64,000 nt of DNA, from the NCBI RefSeq assembly GCF_014805625.2, contig NW_023998433.1, forward strand, positions 5,021,757 to 5,085,756, written 5' to 3'. The position numbers were made by a program, and so were the translations under genes. The DNA comes from Glossina fuscipes (Eukaryota > Arthropoda > Insecta > Diptera > Glossinidae). How positions within the stretch are numbered: the stretch's first letter is position 1; each line of letters opens with the position of its first letter. Below the pieces are notes generated by a model that made no database searches, was not told the DNA's origin, and worked only from the letters and a program-made list of their open reading frames with translations. Positions 58,315-64,000 of this stretch are shown here, in pieces.

Positions 58315-59378
58315 CGCTCTAAAAAATATAAAAATATATTTGAAAAAAATTTGAAATTCTCGATGAAAATAATAAACAATTTGAACGAAAACAAAAAATC
58401 ATAAAAAAATAAATAAATTAAATATACGAAACGTCTTAAAAACAACAATCGACCTGTTTTATTATCTTCAACAACGATACCTCCACGATTACCGACCGGC
58501 CCATTGCAGTTACAAGAAAACAGTCCTTTATGATCCATCGAAAAGCGAGACATTTAAAGCTATCCAGGAAGAAAGCTATGGTAATACCGACGTTATGCAG
58601 GAAGTAACGGTGCCAGTGCAACCGAAGGTCTTCCATCCCAATAAATTGGTTCCAGGAAAGGTAAGGTCGTAAGCTTCTATGTGTCACCATCTGTCATCAA
58701 TTCAATTCTCAAATTGTTTGTTAAGTGTGTCGGACATGTAACGTTAAAAAAACTTAAAAGAAAATAAAAAAAAAAATAATAATAATAATAAAAGTCATAG
58801 TTTAATTATTGTTCCTTCTTTTCTTTTTTATACTGTTTACAATCATATTTGCCTGCAAATTCTTTTAAAACAACGTCACGCGCTCTTTCTTAATCCTTAG
58901 TAAAGTAGAAAACTAATGGACTAGTATCATTATAATTTTTTTATTTTTTTCTCTTGGAATCGCATTAACTAAAAGCAATTAACAAATAAATGGTTATGTA
59001 TACTAAAATTCAAATGTAATCATATCATAAGAAAAAGCAGCAACAGAAACCATTAATACCTATAATCATAAGATCTAAATTTTCCACAAAATTTTTAATG
59101 AGAACATTCTCATTTCTTCTTTTATTTCTTCTTTTCAATTTTAAATAAAAAGAAGTCAGTACCAGTATCAACATCAACGCCCGTTTCCCGTCCGCCGTAC
59201 AATGTAAATGAATTCGAAATTATGCTTGAGATCACTTATCTCTGCTTGATCTATTGTATCTATCATCGAGATTTTTTTTCCCTCTTTTCAGGTGGTAAAT
59301 ACACACGACGAAACTATACGTCAAAGTGGAGCCTTTAATCGCTTGATGTATAGTGTGCTGGGTGCATCGGAATATTAA
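33732..59378 (+). CDS. Zasp66: Zasp66, Z-disc PDZ/ZM protein (ALP/Enigma family)
   Basis: Ten plus-strand exons join in frame to 399 aa: 33732-33848, 41505-41653, 41756-41854, 41926-42130, 54323-54523, 54607-54686, 55242-55301, 58510-58660, 59153-59203 and 59292-59378 (TAA at 59376-59378). All introns are GT-AG. The N-terminus (MSPKLHEFVVIL...) is a PDZ domain, residues about 6-90, with ligand-loop PWGIRLVGG at 20-28. Residues 258-282 (VFHKQFNSPIGLYSENN...) are the ZM motif that binds alpha-actinin. The C-terminus ends VNTHDETIRQSGAFNRLMY. The sequence closely follows my recollection of Drosophila Zasp66, which works with Zasp52 and alpha-actinin in sarcomere Z-discs. The 60-nt exon at 55242-55301 leaves the frame unchanged if skipped. 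The gene spans 25.6 kb and hosts Cdc6 on the opposite strand. Confidence 0.94.
36950..37394 (+). repeat. Degenerate family B fragment
   Basis: The right end GATGGTGGGTATAAAAATAAAA at 37380-37400 matches the family B terminus. The left part is only loosely similar, and the interior holds an AT microsatellite at 37300-37324. Confidence 0.35.
39228..39996 (-). repeat. Dispersed repeat family B, minus-strand copy
   Basis: Read on the plus strand it opens with TATACCTACCGACTG, passes TATATTCTTGATCAGCATG, the GTCCGTCCGCC phrase and AAATTTGGCAAAAACATTGG, and closes with a CGGCCCAGGCCG hairpin and AACTTTCTTACTTGTT. It is the reverse complement of the copy at 32.3 kb, with a different hairpin sequence that is still paired. 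Confidence 0.68.
40845..41100 (+). repeat. Family B fragment (middle part)
   Basis: CCTTTGAAAGGTTTGGCTC, TCATTTTCGCTAACGGG, ATGCATTCCAAATTTGAAAC and AAGAATTTATATACTTTATA correspond to the centre of the full copies. Both ends are missing. Confidence 0.6.
42650..43110 (-). repeat. Dispersed repeat family B, minus-strand partial copy
   Basis: Plus-strand reading gives CGCCCACAAAGAAGCATCAG, CAAATTTGGCGGAACAGTGG, and at the right end TCCTTTTTAGGATAACGGTGATGGGTATAAAA, the reverse complement of the family start. It is internally deleted relative to the full copies. Confidence 0.65.
43985..44295 (-). repeat. Dispersed repeat family A, minus-strand copy 7
   Basis: On the minus strand it begins AAAACAAGTAAAAACC, then GACCCATCATTAAATATTT, GGTGGTCCGATCCGAATATG, CATCACAATATCTCGAATAC, ACAGACAGGCGCACAG and CTAGATCGATTTTAAAGG. 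This follows the order of the other family A copies. Confidence 0.55.
47799..47879 (+). CDS. Zasp66: Alternative first coding exon of Zasp66 (PDZ-less isoform)
   Basis: An ATG-initiated 27-codon exon (MEYVQFKNGSPHYYREQPDL...) ends CAA-GTAAGA, a strong donor in phase 0. That phase joins directly to exon 5 at 54323 (PYRTTPLVLPGAK...), giving a predicted 236-aa protein with the ZM motif but no PDZ domain. Its position 5.7 kb inside the gene implies an internal promoter. No clear acceptor precedes the ATG, which favours a first exon over a cassette exon. Alternative starts that drop the PDZ are known for Zasp-family genes in general. Confidence 0.65.
48565..48605. repeat. (AT)n microsatellite
   Basis: A perfect run of about 20 AT dinucleotides in the large Zasp66 intron. 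Confidence 0.9.
49254..50135 (+). repeat. Dispersed repeat family B, full-length copy
   Basis: Starts AAACAAGTAAAAAAATTAT, then TTGGGACGTAGCCAAA (a decayed hairpin), then CATACCCATCACCGTG. It includes CATCCCAAATTTGAAACTGG, GAGTCCTTCGACCGATTTGG, GAACTTTCAATG, GGGCGTTGTAAACGTTTTG and ends GGTAGTGGGTATT. This is the reference showing that the two halves at 18.9 and 20.6 kb belong together. Confidence 0.72.
51031..52779 (-). CDS. Cdc6: Cdc6, replication-licensing AAA+ ATPase
   Basis: A single uninterrupted minus-strand frame of 582 aa from ATG at 52779 (MASIRRSGKL...); the longer frame begins with TTG and is not used. Cdc6 binds ORC at origins and loads the MCM2-7 helicase in G1. Residues 1-160 are basic, Ser/Thr-Pro containing and probably disordered, as expected for a CDK-regulated tail (TPRTKK at 73-78, LSPSR at 115-119). 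The AAA+ module carries Walker A GQPGTGKT at 194-201, Walker B VVLDEIDQL at 270-278, sensor 1 GIAN at 304-307 and sensor 2 SGDVRRALD at 373-381. A C-terminal winged-helix region follows (about 455-570). The lack of a BAH domain and the length argue against Orc1. It lies wholly within a Zasp66 intron on the opposite strand. A candidate E2F site lies 53 bp upstream. Confidence 0.93.
   Translation of the reverse strand: MASIRRSGKLNSLGTSTSTTAKTRRHIRHDRNNPGSDEPADTASKSITDTQNNFDLKNRVEHAKPDVHQMLNTPRTKKIIDSSKKRELSNISKAPDEASPPKQAKHRSPVAHKMLSPSRLLDRLSINEMASDSDDAKKDKHRSFHRNKYQNARCILNSGETKKLPGREEQLEELKQFFREHLENKSSGSLYVSGQPGTGKTACLSLLMHSPEFALSLQTVYINCTSIASIGGVYKKLSAELKLKSKGRTEHDNITAIQCYIQNSKDMLLVVLDEIDQLCSSKQSILYTIFEWPSLRNARLLLVGIANSLDLTERTLTRLNARCELKPKHIHFPPYTKQQIVEIFKSRLEEAEVLDIFPPVTIELLAAKVSAVSGDVRRALDIGRRAVEIAEQQKKAGNKKVNLQKFVMEAEGNIENLCKGNRQLNFVLFAIKYENNILTLYNKDILEPVQVTHVTAVVNKVYSASQSLHEDIEQSFPLQQKIMLCSLMLMLRNQRNKDITIGRLHEVYRRVCNKRNIHSLDQAEFVGLVDLVQTRGILHIIKKKEPRFGKVQLSWDEEEVTAALCDKQLIASILDDTASLNN
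52832..52839 (-). promoter_or_regulatory. Candidate E2F site upstream of Cdc6
   Basis: The minus strand reads TTTGCCGC (plus-strand GCGGCAAA), an exact match to the E2F consensus TTTSSCGC, 53 bases before the Cdc6 ATG. CDC6 genes are classic E2F targets in animals; that this copy is bound is an inference. Confidence 0.5.
54687..55241 (+). other. Zasp66 intron 6
   Basis: Donor CC-GTAAGT at 54687 and acceptor ATATAG at 55241. AT-rich, with TATATA runs at about 55070-55100 and CAACAACAAC at about 55040-55060; no other exon seen. Confidence 0.7.
57598..57699 (+). CDS. Candidate alternative terminal exon of Zasp66 (coiled coil)
   Basis: After TTTATCTTTCCTGGAG, a usable pyrimidine-rich acceptor, the frame reads QKYKILEQQKQKELEEQQKR then EQRGKQLEQLYRH and stops at TAA (57697-57699). 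The Glu/Gln/Lys-rich heptad-like pattern looks like a short coiled coil. It is in phase 0 with the donor of exon 5 (54523), so exon 5 could splice to it directly and skip the ZM exon. Low-complexity DNA can mimic such sequence, and no transcript is available. Confidence 0.3.
   Translation, partial: QKYKILEQQKQKELEEQQKREQRGKQLEQLYRH
58273..58308 (+). repeat. (TC)n tract upstream of Zasp66 exon 8
   Basis: About 18 TC dinucleotides on the transcribed sense strand, 200 bp before the exon 8 acceptor. CU-rich RNA binds polypyrimidine-tract proteins, so a splicing role is possible but unproven. Confidence 0.85.
58661..59152 (+). other. Zasp66 intron 8
   Basis: Donor AAAG-GTAAGG at 58661. The acceptor is either AG at 59151-59152 or the next AG three bases on, which would remove one lysine. 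AT-rich; no other exon. Confidence 0.7.
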
Positions 59379-59828
59379 AACAAAAATATAAAACTAAAAA
59401 AAAAACAAAAAAAAAAAAAAAGATTCACCACAAAAAACACTTTGTAATCACCACACTCTACTAAGAAATAATTGTTTAAAAACGTACACACACATACACA
59501 CAGACAAATTTGTATAAAACGAAAACACTAACGATACCAGAAATTTTTACTAAAACCATATAAAAAAAAAGAAATTGACAAAAACGACCATTTATATGTA
59601 TGTAATAAACTACGAAAAAATTTGTGTTAGAAAGCTTTTTTTTCAGATGCAACGATAAGTTTTAATAATTATTTCATCTCTATGTTGAATATATTTTAAA
59701 TTAATTCAAAGAAAAGTTGTACTTGGAAAGAAAAAAAATAATGGAAAATATGTAGTAATAATAACAATAATAATAATTAACAAACCTCTAAACCACCAAA
59801 CCAGTGATGTTTTATTTAACCTTAAAAA
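59379..59828 (+). other. Zasp66 3' UTR and flank
   Basis: An A-rich 3' region with AATAAA at 59604-59609, 226 nt after the stop, as a plausible polyadenylation signal. The mariner begins at 59831, so a longer 3' UTR would run into it. Confidence 0.5.
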
Positions 59829-59830
59829 TA

Positions 59831-61097
59831 TTAGTTTGGGGAAAAAGAAATCCATTATTTTTGTATGAATTTCAGGACTTTATTTAACATGCTTCGGATT
59901 GTCCGCTTTGGGTCAAATATGCACCGTTTTGTTGTATGATTTGTTGCCATTTTAAAGGTAACTTCAAAATGCCTCTGTCATAGAAGTCCTGGTCTCTATT
60001 TGCAAAAAACTCTAGTAGTCGATTTTCACAATCCTCCCTAGATTCCAATTTTTTATCATTAAAGAAATTTTGCAATGCAAGAAAAAGATGATAATCGCTT
60101 AGTGCCCAGTCCGGACCGTATGGCGGATGCATTAAAATTTCCCAACCAAGCTCCCGAAGTTTCTGGCGAGTCACTGTAGATGTGTGTGGCCTAGCGTTGT
60201 CCTGGTGGAACACGACACCTCTCCTGTTGGCCAATTCTGGCCGTTTCTGGTCAATCGCTATCTTCAAACGGTCCAGTTGTTGACAGTAGAGATCAGAATT
60301 TAGCGTTTCGCCATATAGAAGCAACTCATAATAAATAATCCCCTTCCAGTCCCACCAAATGCATAGCAAAACCTTCCTGGCCATTTGAGGTGCTTCACCG
60401 CTCTTTGACCACGATCGTTTTCGCACAGGGTTATCGTATGTGATCCATTTCTCATCTCCAGTCACCATCCGTTTAAGAAATGGGTCTATCTCATTCCGTT
60501 TGGCCAAGGCTTCGCAGATGGAAATTCGATCCATCATGTTTTTTTCTGTTAATTGGTGTGGCACCCAAACATCGAGCTTCTTTTTGAATCCAGCCTTGTG
60601 TAAATGGTTTAAAACTGTTTTATAGTCGATTTTTAGCTCCTGGGCGTTGTTACGACTGCTAACATGCCGGTCAACTTCGATCATTTCCCCGATTTTATCG
60701 ACATTTTCGACGACCGGCCTACCTGTGCGAGGTGCATCTTTAACATCAAAAATTCCTGAACGGAATCTACGAAACCAAAATTGCACATAATTGGCTGTTA
60801 CAGTATCGGAACCATAAACACCATTCACAATTTTGGCCGCCTGGCTTGCATTTTCGCCTTTGTCAAAGAAAAACTGTAAAATGTACCGAATTTTCTCTTT
60901 GTTCACTTCCATTTTTAACACGTTGTAACTCACAACTGAATGCACCAAACAAAAAACAGCAAAAGAATTTTTTTTACTGCGAAATGTCACCTTTCCAACG
61001 AGAATAAATTTGAAATTGTTTGATCGATACTTTACGAGAAATCTATCAGTGCAGCATTCTACCGAAAAAATAATGGATTTCTTTTTCCCCAAACTAA
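59831..61097 (-). mobile_element. Full-length mariner element (1,267 bp)
   Basis: Inverted terminal repeats of about 30 bp at 59831-59860 and 61068-61097 start TTAGTTTGGGGAAAAAG and match without difference. TA target duplications lie at 59829-59830 and 61098-61099. Length 1.27 kb is standard for mariner. It encodes one transposase on the minus strand. A second copy with identical ends is at 1007-1491. Confidence 0.95.
59884..60912 (-). CDS. mariner transposase (DD34D), full-length frame
   Basis: A 342-aa frame from ATG at 60912 (MEVNKEKIRYILQFF...), the normal length for mariner. The N-terminal half has helix-turn-helix DNA-binding sequence. WVPHQL lies at 116-121 (family consensus WVPHEL). 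The catalytic acids are D153 in TGDEKW, D238 in HQDNARPH and D273 in SDYHLF, with exactly 34 residues between the last two, the mariner DD34D signature. It performs cut-and-paste transposition at TA sites. Near the third acid the sequence is YGPDWALSDYHLF instead of the nearly invariant YSPDLAPSDYHLF, three changes that may weaken or kill activity although no stop or frameshift is present. The longer frame reaching 61092 starts in the terminal repeat with TTG and is not used. Confidence 0.93.
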   Translation of the reverse strand: MEVNKEKIRYILQFFFDKGENASQAAKIVNGVYGSDTVTANYVQFWFRRFRSGIFDVKDAPRTGRPVVENVDKIGEMIEVDRHVSSRNNAQELKIDYKTVLNHLHKAGFKKKLDVWVPHQLTEKNMMDRISICEALAKRNEIDPFLKRMVTGDEKWITYDNPVRKRSWSKSGEAPQMARKVLLCIWWDWKGIIYYELLLYGETLNSDLYCQQLDRLKIAIDQKRPELANRRGVVFHQDNARPHTSTVTRQKLRELGWEILMHPPYGPDWALSDYHLFLALQNFFNDKKLESREDCENRLLEFFANRDQDFYDRGILKLPLKWQQIIQQNGAYLTQSGQSEAC

Positions 61098-61099
61098 TA

Positions 61100-62265
61100 T
61101 ATTTCCAAATTTACTGATCTTTTATATATAGTTCAGCTCACGGCATTCTATAATTAATAGTTCATAGGCCGATTGCGTTTTGCTGTGGGCATTATGTTCA
61201 TAGGATTTCTCTTGAAAAGATCACATCAGTCTAGCGTAACAACTTCACTATAGGCGGATTGTAACTAGACGTCGTTGGTTGAGATACGATATGTCTATGG
61301 TGTTGTGAAATGCGCACGGCTAATAATTGCCAATACAATATTTCAAGTGAGGCGAGTCGTTATGTTCTAAACGTCAATTCCGTGAAAAAGCTTGAATATT
61401 TTGCGCATCTAATACCCCCATGCGGAATTACACGATTAAATGATAATAAGCTCAAATCAGTGTCACGACCTAACCTTAGAAGTTCGTGCAATTGGTGCCG
61501 TATTAGAGGAAAGTGGTTTGATAAAGCAATATTGGGCCTTGTTACAGGATGATCTGTACTTCTATTTTAAAAAATAATCGGAGATCATAATTGAAAGTAA
61601 AGCGAAGCGCTTTAATTTAACCGTTAAAGGGAGTAATACACTTGAAAGATTCTTTCAAGGTATTGCCTCAAAAATACCCTCCGAAATACATATTTCGACT
61701 CCCGTAGGGCGCAAGGTGGCGTAGAGCGCCTTGAAGACGATTATAGTGCAATTGTAAAAGAGCTTAGTTAATTACATCCATCACTCAATCTATGTGTTAT
61801 AGAAACTATGACAACCGTAACATTCCGGACCCTAAGTGTAATGCTTCGTTTGGAAGAAAAAAAGAGAAAAAAAAATGAAACAATTTTTAAACTTCTTGCG
61901 TAAGGTTGTCAGGTATTAGATTTCATTACAATATAGAGCGTGGACCCATCCGTTTACATATATATATAAGAGATACGTACTGTGTATATGTATATATGCA
62001 TATATATAATGTAATCTAGCAAAATGTATGAACTAATCGTCTGGTTAGCTTAATTCAGCTCGATGTACGAGCTGGCAGGGAGATTTTGCAAAAGAAATAT
62101 TTGCGACCAATCATAAAGCTTCGAACCAAGAGATTTCAATTTTTAGGATTACGGATGAAAATCATTATTTTTTTGTGAATCTTTGTCAACTGATTCAGTT
62201 CACGAGAATGATAATTGTTTGTGGTGATGATATTTTTTTTAAAACAATAGGGACAGAGGGCAGAG
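61100..62265. other. Intergenic, unidentified
   Basis: About 61280-61760 is less AT-rich than its surroundings, with interrupted frames on both strands, and may be an old transposon. No motif allows naming it. Confidence 0.35.
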
Positions 62266-62277
62266 TAAAGCTAAAGT

Positions 62278-62426
62278 AATCCGCCCGAGGGGCCGAGTAA
62301 AGAAGGGTCTCAACTAATAACTTAATGGTCATGGGTTCAATTTTCAAGTGTGGAAAGTTTTCGAGACGAAAACCTTAGATGCTAGTGTTTTAATACTTTA
62401 GTCTGAGAATTTATTTCTCTGGTTAA

Positions 62427-62470
<44 letters not shown>
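62278..62470 (+). mobile_element. tRNA-derived SINE, copy 3 (with perfect target-site duplication)
   Basis: A 193-bp insertion. The A-box-like GAGGGGCCGAGTAAAG at about 62286-62301 and the B-box-like GGGTTCAATTTTC at about 62334-62346 form a tRNA(Ser/Leu)-like head. The body GATGCTAGTGTTTTAATAC and GAATTTATTTCTCTGGTTAA is shared with copy 1, and an (AAT)n tail fills about 62430-62470. The 12-base TAAAGCTAAAGT occurs immediately before (62266-62277) and immediately after (62471-62482), a perfect target-site duplication showing LINE-type retrotransposition. Confidence 0.85.
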
Positions 62471-62474
<4 letters not shown>

Positions 62475-62482
62475 GCTAAAGT

Positions 62483-64000
62483 GCTTGCATTATTTTTTCG
62501 ATTAAAAATATGGTTTTGATTGGTTTACGACGCATTGCAAATATTTCAAAATACAAGAAAAAATTAAGGTAATCTTCTTATTAACATTAGGTAGAAATGC
62601 TTGTATGCGCGATTGCCCATCCGCTAATCTCCTCAAATTTCGAACATAATGCACTCTTGTTGTGCTTGTCGGTTGCAATTACAATTATTTGTAGACGGTA
62701 TTGAACTCAAGGACACAATTCATCTCAAGGATACATGTATTATCCCGTTCAATAATTCTTCGAAAAATGTTGCGATATGTGTAGCCAGAGCGAATCAACC
62801 GATGGACGTAAGTGAAGATCTCAAGAACGTCAATATTAACACTTGAAGAGAATCTCAATCAGAGTAATCAAATTAGTGTATAGGCATTCATAAATGGAGG
62901 ATGCCAAAAAATCTAAAGTACTTATTAAAAGAAGAATTAAACACAATTAGACTGGACTGGTTAAGTAATACATAATAAGTATGCATAGCAAGTGGTTATA
63001 GGACAAAAACTAAACGTCATGTATCGTATATTATGCGATGAAAATCATCAGTTATCATATGGTGATATCAGATATCAGTCAGCATCATTTAAATGATTGA
63101 TTTTATGCAAAAGCAAAGTGTGCATGAATGAGAAACGCACGAACCAACGAACGAACGAACGGGCGGATAATGATGACAAAGTGAACTTTTCTAACTAAGC
63201 GTATGACAAAATGATGCGGTTAGATGTTGTAAATAATATAATTTTAGGTCAACTGTGGTTAACGGTTAATGAAAATAAGATGTGTAATAATGTTCAACGT
63301 TTGACATCGTTATCGTATTGTTTTGTGAACGTAATAATTGCATTAAAAAGGAGAAGTACTCGATGAAATGAAATGATACATTAGAATATTGTTAACAAAT
63401 AAGTTAATAAATGATTCTCAAAATTATAGCAATATAAATGAGTTTTCTTTTTGTTCGCTCCGTTGCTTGCCGGTTTTACCTGTCTCACTGCCCGACAATA
63501 AGCAAAAGAGAGTAAATATGAGTATATGTGAGTACGTGTAGCGCATTTGCCGCAAAAAACTATTCAATTTTGAACGTGTAGTAAATAACAATAACAACAA
63601 CAACAATATCATTAATAAAAGTAATCACATTGGCTCACGGATATTAAACAGACAGAGCTGGGCTTTGCAAGCAATTTAATTAATGAATGCAGCAATAGCA
63701 ACAGCAATAGCAAGAGCAACAGTAACTACAGCAGCACAAGTAACGAAACAAACAGCAGCAGCAGTATTGGTGGTTTTGCTATGGCAAGACTTTAAAGACA
63801 AGGCACTAGGAGGAGGAGGGGGCGAGTTTTTGGCCGTAGCTTTGCAGCGAAACCATTATCGACTCACCTATAAAAGCATTACCTCCGGTTAATGCTAAGT
63901 GCAGATACATTTTTAATCAATTGGAATACGGACATATATTTATATATATCCACAAGTGATTATTTGGTTTAAGAAATTAAATCAAAGAAAAGTTTTAAAT
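62483..64000. other. Intergenic right edge
   Basis: No gene is supported. A 65-codon frame at 62649-62846 is exon-like up to a good donor (GAC-GTAAGT, donor at 62809). At 63683-63790 an AGC/AAC-rich tract resembles a fly 5' leader or a low-complexity coding segment of a gene that may lie beyond the window. Confidence 0.35.

Larger units (their letters stand above)
55302..58509 (+). other. Zasp66 intron 7 (3.2 kb)
   Basis: Between the 60-nt cassette exon and exon 8. It holds the coiled-coil-encoding candidate exon at 57598-57699, a 16-bp repeat of part of exon 8 at 57778-57793, and a (TC)n tract at about 58273-58308 roughly 200 bp before the exon 8 acceptor. Confidence 0.65.

Noticed and set aside
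58239..58690. Minus-strand frames of 104 and 84 codons
   Set aside because: Antisense to Zasp66 exon 8 and the (TC)n tract; Arg-Glu runs come from the microsatellite.
63683..63892. 69-codon Ala-rich frame at the right edge
   Set aside because: Built largely from AGC/AAC triplet repeats without domain or splice support; it could be a leader of a gene outside the window but cannot be called.

Overview
The window is nuclear DNA from a fly, most likely a schizophoran dipteran with a larger genome than Drosophila melanogaster. It is AT-rich. Its protein-coding genes are recognisable orthologues of fly genes (Zasp66, Cdc6, a TBC1D13-type RabGAP and a DUF1295/steroid-5-alpha-reductase-like membrane enzyme). 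They are split by a mix of 55-200 bp and multi-kilobase introns, and the space between them is filled with mariner elements, a decayed non-LTR retrotransposon, tRNA-derived SINEs and short repeat families. A run of 400 Ns (1048-1447) is an assembly gap. All assignments come from reading the sequence; no database search was run.

Layout. 1-8.2 kb is intergenic: two copies of dispersed repeat family A (one split by a mariner copy hidden under the N gap), a dead non-LTR retrotransposon on the minus strand (about 3.6-5.5 kb) and a SINE at 7.5 kb. 8.2-15.4 kb (+) is a five-exon DUF1295 membrane enzyme. Its stop codon sits in a leaky TAG-CAATCA context and is followed by 205 further open in-frame codons, making it a strong readthrough candidate. 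15.4-24.3 kb is repeat territory: a SINE, a mariner pseudogene and a three-deep nest of repeats. 24.3-26.1 kb (-) is a complete seven-exon TBC1D13-type RabGAP of 389 aa. 26.1-33.7 kb holds a small hypothetical ORF, a SINE and a family B copy.

33.7-59.4 kb (+) is Zasp66, a muscle Z-disc PDZ protein with ten exons (399 aa) plus an alternative first exon that would give a PDZ-less form. An intronless Cdc6 gene lies antisense inside its 12-kb intron at 51.0-52.8 kb, with a candidate E2F site just upstream. Immediately after Zasp66 is a full-length mariner (59831-61097) with matching terminal repeats, TA target duplications and a full transposase frame. 61.1-64 kb is intergenic with one excellent SINE copy bounded by a perfect 12-bp target-site duplication.

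The genes do not form a pathway: they are a replication-licensing ATPase, a sarcomere scaffold, a Rab regulator and a membrane oxidoreductase-like protein. The most notable items are the readthrough candidate, a tRNA-derived SINE family, the nested repeats with a shared hairpin-bearing terminus, and the antisense Cdc6 inside Zasp66.
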